DNA of 64,000 nucleotides from Modicisalibacter radicis (GTDB taxonomy: Bacteria > Pseudomonadota > Gammaproteobacteria > Pseudomonadales > Halomonadaceae): positions 1 to 64,000 of the forward strand of contig NZ_CAAHFN010000051.1 of assembly GCF_900961225.1 (NCBI RefSeq), written 5' to 3'. Below the pieces are notes generated by a model. It was given only the letters and a program-made list of their open reading frames with translations. It did no database searches and was not told where the DNA came from. The position numbers were made by a program, and so were the translations under genes. Each line of letters opens with the position of its first letter. The first letter of the stretch is position 1. Positions 1 to 8,316 of the stretch are shown here, piece by piece.

Positions 1-10
1 GATCGGTCAT
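1..10 (-). CDS. Possible 5' end of a truncated minus-strand gene
   Basis: The complement of positions 8-10 is an ATG that runs off the left edge of the window. An AAGGA Shine-Dalgarno-like sequence lies four to five bases upstream of it on the minus strand. Only three codons are visible, so no product can be proposed. If real, this gene is divergent from the flavoprotein that starts at 201. Confidence 0.25.
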
Positions 11-200
11 GATATCCTTGGCTCGCGGACGCGGCGATTCTCGAAGGGGCGCTCGACATGGCCCTGCCGCGCGGGTGATTCGGTTCAGGCGAGTATGCCG
101 ACACGTGGCGCTGGAAGATAGAAGCCGGCCCGAGCTTGTGCAACGGGCAGGCCTTGGGCGGTAGAATGCGCGCCTGTCCCGAATCGCCCGGAGTTCCCGC

Positions 201-1382
201 ATGCCTACTCATCCCGACGTGGTGGTCGTCGGCGCCGGCGCCGCCGGCCTGATGTGCGCGCTGACCGCTGGCTACGCCGGCCGGCGCGTGCTGCTGCTCG
301 ACCATGCCAACAAGCCGGGCAAGAAGATCCTGATGTCCGGCGGCGGGCGCTGCAACTTCACCAACCTGGACACCGGGCCGGCCAATTTCTTCTCGGCCAA
401 TCCGCATTTCTGCATATCGGCGCTCAAGCGCTACCGGCCCGAGCACTTTCTCGAACTGGTCGAGCGCCACGGCATCGAGCCGGTGGAGAAGGCGCCGGGC
501 CAACTGTTCTGCGCCGACTCGTCGCGGCCGATTCTCGACATGCTGCTCACCGAGTGCCGGTGGGCCGGCGTGGAGATGCGCCTCGACACGCCCATCGAGC
601 GTGTCGAACGCCACGCCGAGGGCATGCGCCTGACCACGGCCGCGGGACGCATCGAATGCGGCGCGGTGGTGATCGCCACCGGCGGGCTGTCGATCCCCAC
701 GCTGGGGGCGAGCGGCTTCGGTTACGACGTCGCCCGCCAGTTCGGCTTGACGGTGACCGAGACGCGTGCCGCGCTGGTGCCGTTCACCCTGACCTCGCAG
801 TGGAAGGCCCGCGCGGCGGCGTTGGCGGGGGTATCCTGCGAGGTCGCGGTGAGCTGTCGCGGCGGGCGCTACCGCGAGCCGCTGCTGTTCACCCATCGCG
901 GGCTTTCCGGGCCGGCGATGTTGCAGATATCGAGCTACTGGCAGCCTGGCGATGAACTCGTCATCGACCTGCTGCCGGGCATCGATGCCGGCGCGGCATT
1001 GCGCGAGGCACGCCGGGCGACGCCGCGGCGGCTGGTGTCAAGCTGGCTCGCCGAGCGGCTGCCCAGGCGCCTGGCCCAGGCCGTGGTCGAATGGTACGGC
1101 GACGACGGTGTGCTCGCCGAGCGCTCCAACGCCCAGCTCGATGCCTGGGCCGAACGGCTCAACCGCTGGCGCATCAAGCCGGCGGGCACCGAGGGCTGGC
1201 GTACCGCCGAGGTGACGATGGGCGGCGTCGATACCGTCGCCCTGTCGTCGAAGACCTTCGCGGTCAGGGATCTGCCGCAGCTGCGTTTCATCGGCGAGGT
1301 ACTCGACGTGACCGGCGAGCTGGGCGGCTACAACTTCCAGTGGGCCTGGGCCTCGGCGGTGGCCTGCGGTTTGTCCCTGTAA
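201..1382 (+). CDS. NAD(P)/FAD-dependent oxidoreductase, YhiN/HI0933 (BaiN) family
   Basis: A 393-residue flavoprotein. The N-terminus holds a Rossmann dinucleotide-binding motif (GAGAAG, residues 11-16), followed by the family signature GGGRCNFTN (residues 47-55). The C-terminus ends with the family-typical G-x-N-F-Q-W-A segment that closes the FAD site. Family length is about 390-410 residues, so the gene is complete. Members are soluble flavoproteins; one clostridial relative (BaiN) acts on bile acids, but the role of the proteobacterial YhiN branch is not settled, so no substrate is assigned. It is followed after 21 bases by a small gene on the same strand and may be co-transcribed with it. 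Confidence 0.88.
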   Translation: MPTHPDVVVVGAGAAGLMCALTAGYAGRRVLLLDHANKPGKKILMSGGGRCNFTNLDTGPANFFSANPHFCISALKRYRPEHFLELVERHGIEPVEKAPGQLFCADSSRPILDMLLTECRWAGVEMRLDTPIERVERHAEGMRLTTAAGRIECGAVVIATGGLSIPTLGASGFGYDVARQFGLTVTETRAALVPFTLTSQWKARAAALAGVSCEVAVSCRGGRYREPLLFTHRGLSGPAMLQISSYWQPGDELVIDLLPGIDAGAALREARRATPRRLVSSWLAERLPRRLAQAVVEWYGDDGVLAERSNAQLDAWAERLNRWRIKPAGTEGWRTAEVTMGGVDTVALSSKTFAVRDLPQLRFIGEVLDVTGELGGYNFQWAWASAVACGLSL

Positions 1383-1403
1383 TCAGCCTGGAGAGGTAAC
1401 GAC

Positions 1404-1802
1404 GTGAGCAGCATCCTCAAGCGACTGGCGGCCGGCATCCGTCGCGCCGGCAAGCCTGCGCGCTCGCGCCGGCCGGTGATCGTCTGCGGCCTGAACTATC
1501 ATGCCTATCGGCTGCTGGCCGAGCTTGCCGGTTCGCGCGAGTACCGGGTCCTGGCGCTGGTCGATGACGAACCCTGGAATCATGCCACCGACATGCAGGG
1601 GGTGCGGGTCTATTACCCGAGCGAGGTGGTCTCGCTGGTCAAGCGCCATGGTGTCGTCGCCGTGGTACATGGCGACGCCCGTGACATCGCGTGCTTCGAT
1701 GCCGCGACCCGGGCCGAGTTGGCCGAGCGGGGGGTGCCCTTCGTGGCGATCGATGCCGCGGAGGAGGCCGAGCAGCGACTGGCGAGCGCGCTGAGTCGCT
1801 GA
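1404..1802 (+). CDS. Small Rossmann-like (CoA_binding_3-type) hypothetical protein
   Basis: A 132-residue protein. After a basic N-terminal tail there is a beta strand and glycine turn (VIVCGLNYHAYRLL, from about residue 24), then alternating strands and helices including ALVDDEPW. This resembles the nucleotide-binding lobe found at the front of FlaA1/PglF-type sugar-nucleotide epimerases (CoA_binding_3), but the catalytic SDR domain is absent. It is probably a stand-alone nucleotide-binding domain of unknown role. GAGAGGTAACGACGTG places a purine-rich Shine-Dalgarno sequence before an in-frame start. It sits between the flavoprotein and the egtBD leader on the same strand. Confidence 0.6.
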   Translation: MSSILKRLAAGIRRAGKPARSRRPVIVCGLNYHAYRLLAELAGSREYRVLALVDDEPWNHATDMQGVRVYYPSEVVSLVKRHGVVAVVHGDARDIACFDAATRAELAERGVPFVAIDAAEEAEQRLASALSR

Positions 1803-1823
1803 CAGCGGCCTCTCCGGACCTGA

Positions 1824-1904
1824 GAACACTTGCAGCCCGGGGCTGGGCTCCTACGCTGAGAGGAGCGTCGACGGACGGACCCAGCCCCGCGAAAAGGAGT
1901 GTTC
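1824..1904 (+). promoter_or_regulatory. Structured 5' leader of egtB, candidate cis-regulatory RNA
   Basis: The 104-base gap before egtB is full of nested complementarity. A 7-bp pair (1824-1830 with 1898-1904) encloses a perfect 10-bp pair (1838-1847, CGGGGCTGGG, with 1880-1889). Inside this, CTCCT (1848-1852) can pair with AGGAG (1861-1865), or alternatively ACGCT (1853-1857) with AGCGT (1864-1868). The outer stem takes in the last two bases of the Shine-Dalgarno sequence (1894-1899) and the spacer just before the ATG. That is the geometry of a translational switch or RNA thermometer. It does not match the SAH, SAM-II or TPP consensus as I recall them. The pairing is directly visible; the regulatory role is inferred. 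Confidence 0.45.
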
Positions 1905-1906
1905 CC

Positions 1907-3211
1907 ATGGCCCCGCTTGCCCATCAGCTTATCGGCGATACCCTCGACAGTCGGCACATCAAGGAGTGGCTGCGCGACTACCAGCGCGTGCGCGCCGCCA
2001 CCGAGCGGCTATGCGCGCCGCTGCATCGCGAAGACTACATGGTCCAGAGCATGGTCGATGTCAGTCCACCGAAATGGCACATCGCCCACGTCAGCTGGTT
2101 CTTCGAAGCCTTTCTGCTCACACCCTTCCTCGAAGCCTATCGGCCGCTCGACCCGGCCTACGACTTCCTCTTCAACTCCTATTACGAGACCCACGGCACG
2201 CCGTTTCCGCGCCCCGACCGGGGCATGATCTCGCGCCCCACGGTCGATGAGGTATACCGTTATCGAAGCCATGTCGACGAGGCCATGACCCGGCTGCTCG
2301 AAGCGCCGCCCGCCGAACATGTCGGCGAGATTCTCCGCCGCGTGGAACTGGGGCTGCATCACGAGCAGCAGCACCAGGAACTGCTGGTGATGGACATCAA
2401 GCACATCCTGGCGCAGAACCCGTTGTATCCGGTCTACCGTGACGATCTGGCCGTGGCGCCTGCGGCGATGCCCGGCGAGTTCGCCTGGCTGAGCCATCCG
2501 GCCGGGGTGCGGCGCATCGGTCACGAGGCCGGCACCGGTGCCTTCGCCTACGATAACGAGATGCCGCGTCACCGGCAGTTCGTCGAGGCCTTCGAACTTG
2601 CCGATCGCCCGGTGACCAATGGCGAGTACCTGGCGTTCATGCGCGATGGCGGCTACCGGCGTCCCGATCATTGGCTGGCCGATGGCTGGCAGCAGGTCAA
2701 GGAGGCGGGCTGGACGGCCCCCCTGTATTGGGTGCAGCGTGACGAGGGCTGGTATCACATGACCCTGGGCGGTCTGGCGCCGGTCGACCCCGACGCCCCG
2801 GTGTGTCATGTCAGCTTCTTCGAGGCCGATGCCTACGCCCGCTGGGCGGGTGCGCGATTGCCCAGCGAGGCCGAGTGGGAAATCGCCGCCGAGGCTGTGG
2901 ACGGCGAGGGTAACTTCGTCGAGAGCGATCGCCTGCAGCCCGTGGCGAGCACCTCGCATGGCCGGGCGCCGAGTCAGCTGTTCGGTGACGTCTGGGAATG
3001 GACGGGCAGTGCCTACCGGCCATACCCGGGCTTCCAGCCGCTGCCGGGCAGCCTGGGCGAGTACAACGGCAAGTTCATGTCGGGACAGATGGTGCTGCGC
3101 GGGGGCTGCTGCGCCACGCCGCGCTCGCATATCCGCGCGACGTACCGCAACTTCTTTCCGCCGCAGGCGCGTTGGGCGTTCTCGGGCGTACGCCTGGCCC
3201 GGGACGCATGA
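1907..3211 (+). CDS. egtB: Ergothioneine biosynthesis protein EgtB (sulfoxide synthase)
   Basis: A non-haem iron enzyme that couples hercynine to a thiol donor (cysteine or gamma-glutamylcysteine) using O2. The 434-residue protein has an N-terminal DinB-like helical bundle with the iron-binding set WHIAH (His58) and H-x3-H-x-E (His152, His156, Glu158), then a formylglycine-generating-enzyme/sulfatase-modifying domain with GDVWEWTGS and a C-terminal RGGCC...GVRLAR block. Length and domain order match the family. The open frame runs further upstream, but ATG 1907 is chosen because AAAAGGAG lies six to seven bases before it and the homology begins there. Its stop overlaps the egtD start (ATGA, 3208-3211), so translation is probably coupled. 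The thiol donor cannot be read from the sequence. Confidence 0.92.
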   Translation: MAPLAHQLIGDTLDSRHIKEWLRDYQRVRAATERLCAPLHREDYMVQSMVDVSPPKWHIAHVSWFFEAFLLTPFLEAYRPLDPAYDFLFNSYYETHGTPFPRPDRGMISRPTVDEVYRYRSHVDEAMTRLLEAPPAEHVGEILRRVELGLHHEQQHQELLVMDIKHILAQNPLYPVYRDDLAVAPAAMPGEFAWLSHPAGVRRIGHEAGTGAFAYDNEMPRHRQFVEAFELADRPVTNGEYLAFMRDGGYRRPDHWLADGWQQVKEAGWTAPLYWVQRDEGWYHMTLGGLAPVDPDAPVCHVSFFEADAYARWAGARLPSEAEWEIAAEAVDGEGNFVESDRLQPVASTSHGRAPSQLFGDVWEWTGSAYRPYPGFQPLPGSLGEYNGKFMSGQMVLRGGCCATPRSHIRATYRNFFPPQARWAFSGVRLARDA

Positions 3212-4157
3212 TTATGGGTGGCAACGTTCATTTCCATGATCAGAGCCCGCACGCGACCCGGGCCGCACTGCGCGACGAACTGCTCGCGGGGTTGCGCGCG
3301 ACCCCCAAGTCGGTCTCGCCCAAGCTGCTCTACGACCGGCGGGGCTCTGCGCTCTTCGATCGCATCTGCGAGCAGCCGGAGTATTACCCGACGCGCACCG
3401 AGGAGGGCATCCTGACCGAATCGGTGACGGCCATCGCCGAGGTGGGGGGCACGAGGCGACGCTGATCGAGCTGGGTAGCGGCGCCAGCCGCAAGATTCGC
3501 CTGTTGCTCGAGGCGCTGCGGCCGGTGCGTTATCTGGGTGTGGATATTTCCCGGGAATTCCTGCGCGAGAGTACCCGGTGTCTGGCCGACGATTATCCAT
3601 GGCTCGAGGTGCATGCGATCCATGCCGACTTCTGTCAGCGTGTGGCATTGCCGCCAGGCGTGCCGTGTGAGCGGCCGGTGGCGTTCTTTCCCGGCTCGAG
3701 TATCGGCAACTTCGCGCCGTGGGAGGCCCAGGACTTCCTGCGTGGGCTACATGGCCTGTTGCCGGCCGGCGGCGGGTTGCTGGTCGGCGTCGACCTGATC
3801 AAGGATGCACGGATCCTCGATGCCGCCTACAACGATGCCGCGGGGCTCACCGCGGCCTTCAATCGCAACCTGTTGCTGCGCATGCGAGACGAGTTCGAAG
3901 GCGATCTCGATCCGCAGCGCTTCATGCATCGGGCGTTCTACAATGCCGCCGAGTCGCGGGTAGAGATGCATCTGGTCAGCGCCGATGAGCAGCGAATTAG
4001 CGTCGCCGGCGAGCAGTTTCATTTCTCGTCCGGAGAAACTCTGCACACCGAGAACTCCTACAAGTACAGCGTGGCGGGATTCCAGACGCTCGCCGCGCAC
4101 GCCGCGTGGACCGACCGCGACGCGTTGTTCAGCCTGCATTACCTCGAAAGAGCCTGA
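3208..4157 (+). pseudogene. egtD: EgtD, histidine N-alpha-methyltransferase, frameshifted at a G6 run
   Basis: EgtD trimethylates histidine to hercynine with SAM, the first step of ergothioneine synthesis. The N-terminal part (from ATG 3208) carries the family motif SPKLLYDRRGSALFD...PEYYPTRTEEGIL and then stops at TGA 3463-3465. The rest of the methyltransferase continues one frame back: ELGSGASRKIRLLL, GVDISREFL, FFPGSSIGNF and the C-terminal SYKYS region, ending at 4157. The break falls at the six G residues 3444-3449; one extra G would restore about 316 uninterrupted codons, close to the roughly 320 of known EgtD. Causes could be a sequencing error in the homopolymer, a true mutation or phase variation, or -1 slippage on the in-phase heptamer GGGGGGC (3444-3450). 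Confidence 0.85.
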
Positions 4158-4280
4158 TTCGTCTCGAGCGATGACGGCCCTGTAGAGCCAGCGGAGAGCG
4201 TCGGGTGACGGTGACATCTGCCAAGCGCCGCATGGCGTGACACAATAGTGGCCCTTTTGTGACGCTAGCGTTGCGCTTTC

Positions 4281-6140
4281 ATGAATTCGACCTCTCCGTC
4301 GCGTGCTCGTCATCGGCTGCGTGGCAGTCTGGCCTTCACGCTGATCAACCTGTTGCTGGTATGGCTCATCGCGCTGCGCTATGTGCCGTTTCTCGAGGTG
4401 CCCCACGATGGCCTGGGCATCGCCTACCTGATCGTGACCTGGATCGGTCACTTCGGGTTGCTGGCCCTGCTGTTCGGGCTGCCCTTGTGGCTGCTATCGC
4501 TGGTCATGCCACGCCAGTTCCTGTGGCTGCCCGCCGGCCTGCTGGCCACGGCCGGTCTGGGGCTGCTGCTGATCGACACCGTGGTCTACGCCCAGTATCG
4601 CTTCCATCTCAACCATTTCATGGTCTCGCTGTTTCTCAACGACAAGAATGGCGAGATATTCAGTTTCACCGCCTCGACCTGGCTGGTGGTGATCGGCGTG
4701 GTAAGCGCGTTGCTGGCGTTCGAAGGCTGGCTCGCCGCGCGACTGCTGCGCTCGCCGCGTACCCTGCAGTGGCCGCTGTGGCGGGTGGCCGGGGCGCTGT
4801 TGCTGGCATTGCTGACCAGTCACGCCACGCATGTGGTGGCCGATGCGCGCTATCAGCGCAGCGTGACCCAGCAGACCGGGATATTCCCGCTGCTGTTCCC
4901 GGCGACGGCCAAGGATTTCATGCAGGATCAGGGCTGGCTCGATCCGCGGGCGATGCGTGCCGCGCGCGTCGACATCGAACATGAGGCACCCGATAGCCTG
5001 AACTGGCCGAAAGCACCGCTGACCTGCCGCGGCGGCGAGGATGCACCCAATGTACTGCTGGTGATCCTCGACAGCTGGCGCGCCGACGAGTTCGGCCCGC
5101 GGGTCACGCCACGCATGCAGGCGGCCCTGGAAGGGCAGGGGCGCCGCTACCTGAATCACTACAGCGGTGGCAACAGCACCCGCACCGGGATCATGAGCCT
5201 GTTCTACGGGCTCACCGGCAACTATTATCACCAGCTCGAGAATTCCCAGACGCCGGCACTGCTGATGGAGCAGCTGCAGGAAAGCGACTACCGGCTGGGC
5301 CTGTTCGCCTCGGCGAGTCTCGACAGCGTCGGCTTCGACCGCTCGGTATTCGCTTCGGTGCCCGAGCTGCCGGCCACGCCGACGGGTGACACCCCCGCGG
5401 CGCGCGACCGGCAGATGACCGAGACCTGGCTCGACTGGCAGCAGGAGCGTCGCCGCAACGACGCGCGGCGCCCTTGGTTCGGCATGCTGTTCTACGATGC
5501 GCCGCATGGCTATAGCGTGCCCGAAGGAGGCGCCGAGCCCTTCCAGCCGGCGGCCGAGGCCATGAACTATCTCGACCTGGGCCCCGACACCGATCCCGAG
5601 CCCTACTTCAACCTGCATCGCAATTCGGTCTATCACGACGACCGGCTGATCGGGCGGGTGATCGAGGATCTCAAGCGCAGTGGCGAGTGGGACGACACCC
5701 TGCTGGTGATCACCGCCGACCACGGCGAATCGTTCAACGACTTCGAACGCAACTACTGGGGCCACAACAGCCACTTCGCGGCCCCTCAGACCCGGGTGCC
5801 GATGATTCTGCACGGCCCGGGAATCGAACCGGGGCGGCATGAGGGCATGACCAGCCACCTGGATGTCGCACCGACACTGATGCGCCACGCGCTGGGCTGC
5901 AGCAATCCATTCGGCGATTACAGCCAGGGAGGCGACATGCTCGACGGTACGCTCGATCACGACTGGGTGATGGCCAGCAGTTACCTGGATACCGGGATCA
6001 TCGAGGACGATCGCATCACCGTCATCGACGGCGCCGGCGACTGGAAGGTGGTCGACCGCAAGCTCGAGCCGCTCGAGGAGAGCATCTCGCCGGCGGTTCG
6101 CGAGGCCATGCAGGCGATGCGTCGCTTCTACCGGCCTTGA
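4281..6140 (+). CDS. yejM: YejM/PbgA-like inner-membrane sulfatase-fold protein (DUF3413)
   Basis: A 619-residue protein of the YejM (PbgA/LapC) family, which senses periplasmic LPS and controls LpxC turnover through LapB in enterobacteria. Five hydrophobic segments lie in the first about 190 residues (DUF3413). They are followed by a linker and a periplasmic alkaline-phosphatase/sulfatase fold starting near residue 258 (LLVILDSWRADEF). The later ITADHGESF and GHNSHFAAPQTRVPM segments keep the metal-site framework. E. coli PbgA is 586 residues, so this is full length. The ATG at 4281 starts just before the first membrane segment and has only a weak ribosome-binding site. It stands alone, convergent with the yqj operon. 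Confidence 0.88.
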   Translation: MNSTSPSRARHRLRGSLAFTLINLLLVWLIALRYVPFLEVPHDGLGIAYLIVTWIGHFGLLALLFGLPLWLLSLVMPRQFLWLPAGLLATAGLGLLLIDTVVYAQYRFHLNHFMVSLFLNDKNGEIFSFTASTWLVVIGVVSALLAFEGWLAARLLRSPRTLQWPLWRVAGALLLALLTSHATHVVADARYQRSVTQQTGIFPLLFPATAKDFMQDQGWLDPRAMRAARVDIEHEAPDSLNWPKAPLTCRGGEDAPNVLLVILDSWRADEFGPRVTPRMQAALEGQGRRYLNHYSGGNSTRTGIMSLFYGLTGNYYHQLENSQTPALLMEQLQESDYRLGLFASASLDSVGFDRSVFASVPELPATPTGDTPAARDRQMTETWLDWQQERRRNDARRPWFGMLFYDAPHGYSVPEGGAEPFQPAAEAMNYLDLGPDTDPEPYFNLHRNSVYHDDRLIGRVIEDLKRSGEWDDTLLVITADHGESFNDFERNYWGHNSHFAAPQTRVPMILHGPGIEPGRHEGMTSHLDVAPTLMRHALGCSNPFGDYSQGGDMLDGTLDHDWVMASSYLDTGIIEDDRITVIDGAGDWKVVDRKLEPLEESISPAVREAMQAMRRFYRP

Positions 6141-6185
6141 GCTGCCGCGGCGGCCTAGCCGCCCGCAGCGCTGGAAAGGGCAGAT

Positions 6186-6225
6186 AAAAACGCCGAACCC
6201 CGCCTCGCAGGCGGGGTTCGGCGTT
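6186..6225 (-). terminator. Rho-independent terminator of the yqjDEK operon
   Basis: A perfect 16-bp inverted repeat (6189-6204 with 6210-6225, five-base loop) lies between the convergent yejM and yqjK genes. Read on the minus strand the stem is followed by a T5 tract, the complement of AAAAA at 6186-6190. This marks it as an intrinsic terminator for the minus-strand operon. It has no T tract on the plus strand but may still stop yejM transcripts. Confidence 0.85.
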
Positions 6226-6245
6226 CGCGAGAGTACGTGGTCGGC

Positions 6246-6536
6246 TCAGCGATTGATGGCGCGATAGACCGCTCTCAGCCGGTTGGCCAGCAGCAGCCCG
6301 GTCATCGTCCGGCGAATCGTCCGACCGGTCGAGCGAGGCCGGGTGACCCCGCGCAATGAAACCAGACCCAGCGCGGCAATGGTCGGCGCACGCCACTGCA
6401 TGAGTTTCTGCCAGCCTCGATCGATCGGCGCGGTGGCCTCGCGCCAGTCACGCAGGGCCATGCCCATATCGAGGCGCTGCTGCAGGATCTGCGCCTCGAG
6501 CTGCTCGCGTCGTGCCAGGCGGTCGTTATGAGTCAT
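6246..6536 (-). CDS. yqjK: YqjK-like small cationic protein
   Basis: A 96-residue protein. The N-terminal half is a charged helix (REQLEAQILQQRLDMGMAL) and the C-terminal half is very basic (RGVTRPRSTGRTIRRTMTGLLLANRLRAVYRA). It is the last gene of a three-gene operon with YqjE- and YqjD-like genes, in the same order as E. coli yqjD-yqjE-yqjK, and its start overlaps the end of the preceding gene. The function of YqjK is unknown. Assignment rests on size, composition and position rather than on a sharp motif. Confidence 0.7.
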   Translation of the reverse strand: MTHNDRLARREQLEAQILQQRLDMGMALRDWREATAPIDRGWQKLMQWRAPTIAALGLVSLRGVTRPRSTGRTIRRTMTGLLLANRLRAVYRAINR

Positions 6537-6918
6537 GCGAGGACTCCAGCGCCCGTCGATCCTGCTGCATGTTGTGCAAGGTCGATTCCATCAGCTTGCG
6601 CTGACTGGCGATCCGCTTGGCCTTGGCCGCAAGCAGGCCGGCCGCCAGCAGCAAGGCCAGGGAGCACAGGGCAATGGCCAGCAGGCGGTGCTCATCCCAG
6701 TAGAGGACGACGACCAGCAGCAGCAGCATGCCGATGCCGAACGAGAACAGAATCAGGCTGGCCCCGGCAATCAGCAGTAGTGAAAGCAGACGATCACGTT
6801 CGAGCTCGAGTTCGAGAACGGCGAGACGCAGACGCGTCTCGCCCATCACGACGACGTTGCCGATCAGGCGTCGTGCCGCCGAAATGACTCGCTCTGCCGG
6901 TCCCTGGCTATCGGCCAT
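6526..6918 (-). CDS. yqjE: Phage-holin-family / YqjE-like membrane protein (DUF1469)
   Basis: A 130-residue protein with an amphipathic N-terminal helix and two adjacent membrane segments (about residues 45-66 and 72-95: LLIAGASLILFSFGIGMLLLLVVVL, and LAIALCSLALLLAAGLLAA in part). A charged tail follows. This layout is the DUF1469/Actinobacterial-type holin fold seen in YqjE. The start codon at 6918 overlaps the stop of the YqjD-like gene by one base (TGATG). The open frame extends further upstream, but that part runs inside yqjD. In E. coli YqjE localises to the inner membrane with YqjD; the role is unclear. Confidence 0.8.
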   Translation of the reverse strand: MADSQGPAERVISAARRLIGNVVVMGETRLRLAVLELELERDRLLSLLLIAGASLILFSFGIGMLLLLVVVLYWDEHRLLAIALCSLALLLAAGLLAAKAKRIASQRKLMESTLHNMQQDRRALESSHDS

Positions 6919-7259
6919 CAGCGACGCCCGAGCAGCAGACCGATCACGACGCCGACGGCGGTGCCGACACCGATGCTGGTCCAGGGGTTCTCGTGGACAT
7001 AACGGTCGCACTGGTCGGCGCTGTCGAGCACGCCGTCACGCGTATCGTGGTAGAGCTTTTCGCCACGGGCCTCGAGCCGGCTGCGCGTTTCCTTGAGGCG
7101 TTGCTGGGCACGCTCGCGCATCTCCTTGACGTTGCTGCGAGAATCCTCGGCCGTGGCGCTGACCAACTCCTCGACGGTGCGGGACAGATGCTGGAGGTCT
7201 TCCTTCAGCTGTGCAGTGCTGGTGTTGTTGTCATGCTGTCCGGTGGGGAACATGGCCAT
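6918..7259 (-). CDS. yqjD: YqjD/ElaB-family (DUF883) membrane-anchored protein
   Basis: A 113-residue protein with a soluble coiled-coil region (LKEDLQHLSRTVEELVSA, REMRERAQQRLKETRSRL in part) and a C-terminal membrane anchor (VGTAVGVVIGLLLGRR). DUF883 proteins in E. coli bind ribosomes to the inner membrane in stationary phase and are controlled by RpoS. The ATG at 7259 is preferred over ATGs at 7298 and 7295 because AAAGGAAG precedes it at a good distance and the upstream promoter would leave the earlier starts near the transcription start. First gene of the yqjDEK operon. Confidence 0.85.
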   Translation of the reverse strand: MAMFPTGQHDNNTSTAQLKEDLQHLSRTVEELVSATAEDSRSNVKEMRERAQQRLKETRSRLEARGEKLYHDTRDGVLDSADQCDRYVHENPWTSIGVGTAVGVVIGLLLGRR

Positions 7260-7279
7260 TTGCTGTCTTCCTTTGACGG

Positions 7280-7321
7280 TGAATAACGTATTCATCATAG
7301 CAGCATGACTTGTTGTATCAA
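7280..7321 (-). promoter_or_regulatory. Sigma70-type promoter of yqjDEK with a palindrome at the start site
   Basis: On the minus strand TTGATA (7321-7316) and TATGAT (7299-7294) are separated by 16 bp, close to the sigma70 consensus. The -35 box overlaps the pldA stop codon. Just downstream, TGAATA and TATTCA (7280-7285 and 7289-7294) form a six-base inverted repeat around ACG, where a repressor could cover the transcription start. Confidence 0.6.
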
Positions 7322-8241
7322 CGGCTGCCGGGTATACCCGCCAGGAAGGTGTTGAGACTGAAGCCGATGCCCAGACGCTGCACGTCGTTGTCATAGTCGA
7401 TCAGGCTTTCTCCGTAGCCATCGTAATACTGCACGTGACCGCGAATCTTGCCGGCCAGCGGAAACGAATAGTCGAACTGCACGCCATAGTGGTGCTTGCC
7501 GGGATTGCCCCGCGCCATCACCGACACTTCCTGGTCGCCGAAGGCCCGGATGACGGTGATGTCGCCGTAGCCGATGTAGTTCTCGAGATCGGGATTGTCG
7601 TCGTTGTTCTCGCTTTCCGGCACCCGCCAGTGCGGGGCGATGCTGATGGCCCAGTCGCCGCGCTGGAACAGCATGTCGGCGTAGATGCGGTTCCAGCTGC
7701 GTGACAAGGGCTGTGAGCGACCGTTCGACTGATGGGCATAGCCGATGCGGTTCAAGGTGTTGGTCCAGCCCAGCAACGAGAAATAGTTGTCGAAACTGAC
7801 GAAGACCTCGGGTTCGTAGTTGGTCTCGCGAAACGGTGCCGAAGCGTCGGAATTGTAGGCCTGCCACCAGCTGCGCTGGGTATAGGCGAAATACAGATCG
7901 CCGTTGTCGCCGAAGAGGTCCTCGAGCACGTTGATCTTGAGGCTGAGCTGGAACTTGACCTCGGCGTTGTCGGCGTCGGTCTCGTCGCTGATCTCGTCGA
8001 ACGCGCCCTGGTTGGGATCGGTGTTGTAGGTCCAGGGCAGCAGGTAGTTGCGCCGGAAGGCGGTGATGGCCAGGGGGTTGCGGTTGGACTCGTCTTCGTA
8101 ATCACGACGCGTCTGCGCCTGTTCGAGGGCCGATTCGGTAGCGCTATCGGACTCGCCATCCTGGGCGATCGCCGCCATTGGCAGCAGGGCGAGTGAGGCG
8201 GCCAGTAAAGAAAAGATCGGCAGGGCGATCGGCGCAGCCAT
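7318..8241 (-). CDS. pldA: Outer-membrane phospholipase A (OMPLA)
   Basis: A 307-residue outer-membrane beta-barrel phospholipase that hydrolyses misplaced phospholipids in the outer leaflet. A signal peptide (residues 1 to about 26, ending AAIAQ) is followed by an acidic linker and the barrel. The catalytic core YAHQSNGRSQPLSRSWNR holds the His-Ser dyad (HxS) and the downstream Asn that make up the OMPLA site. ATG 8241 is chosen because it starts the signal peptide; the longer open frame upstream lacks homology. It is divergent from mscK. Confidence 0.9.
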   Translation of the reverse strand: MAAPIALPIFSLLAASLALLPMAAIAQDGESDSATESALEQAQTRRDYEDESNRNPLAITAFRRNYLLPWTYNTDPNQGAFDEISDETDADNAEVKFQLSLKINVLEDLFGDNGDLYFAYTQRSWWQAYNSDASAPFRETNYEPEVFVSFDNYFSLLGWTNTLNRIGYAHQSNGRSQPLSRSWNRIYADMLFQRGDWAISIAPHWRVPESENNDDNPDLENYIGYGDITVIRAFGDQEVSVMARGNPGKHHYGVQFDYSFPLAGKIRGHVQYYDGYGESLIDYDNDVQRLGIGFSLNTFLAGIPGSR

Positions 8242-8316
8242 AGGGAGATCCTGTAGGAAGACATTCGGACATTCGTTTCTACCATGACTCGCCGGCAAGT
8301 CAATTCCCGGCTGCAA

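Noticed and set aside
1840..1889. Reading the egtB leader as a known TPP, SAM-II or SAH riboswitch
   Set aside because: Fragments such as CTGAGA and GAGGAGCG look similar, but the other obligatory blocks of those classes are missing or in the wrong order.
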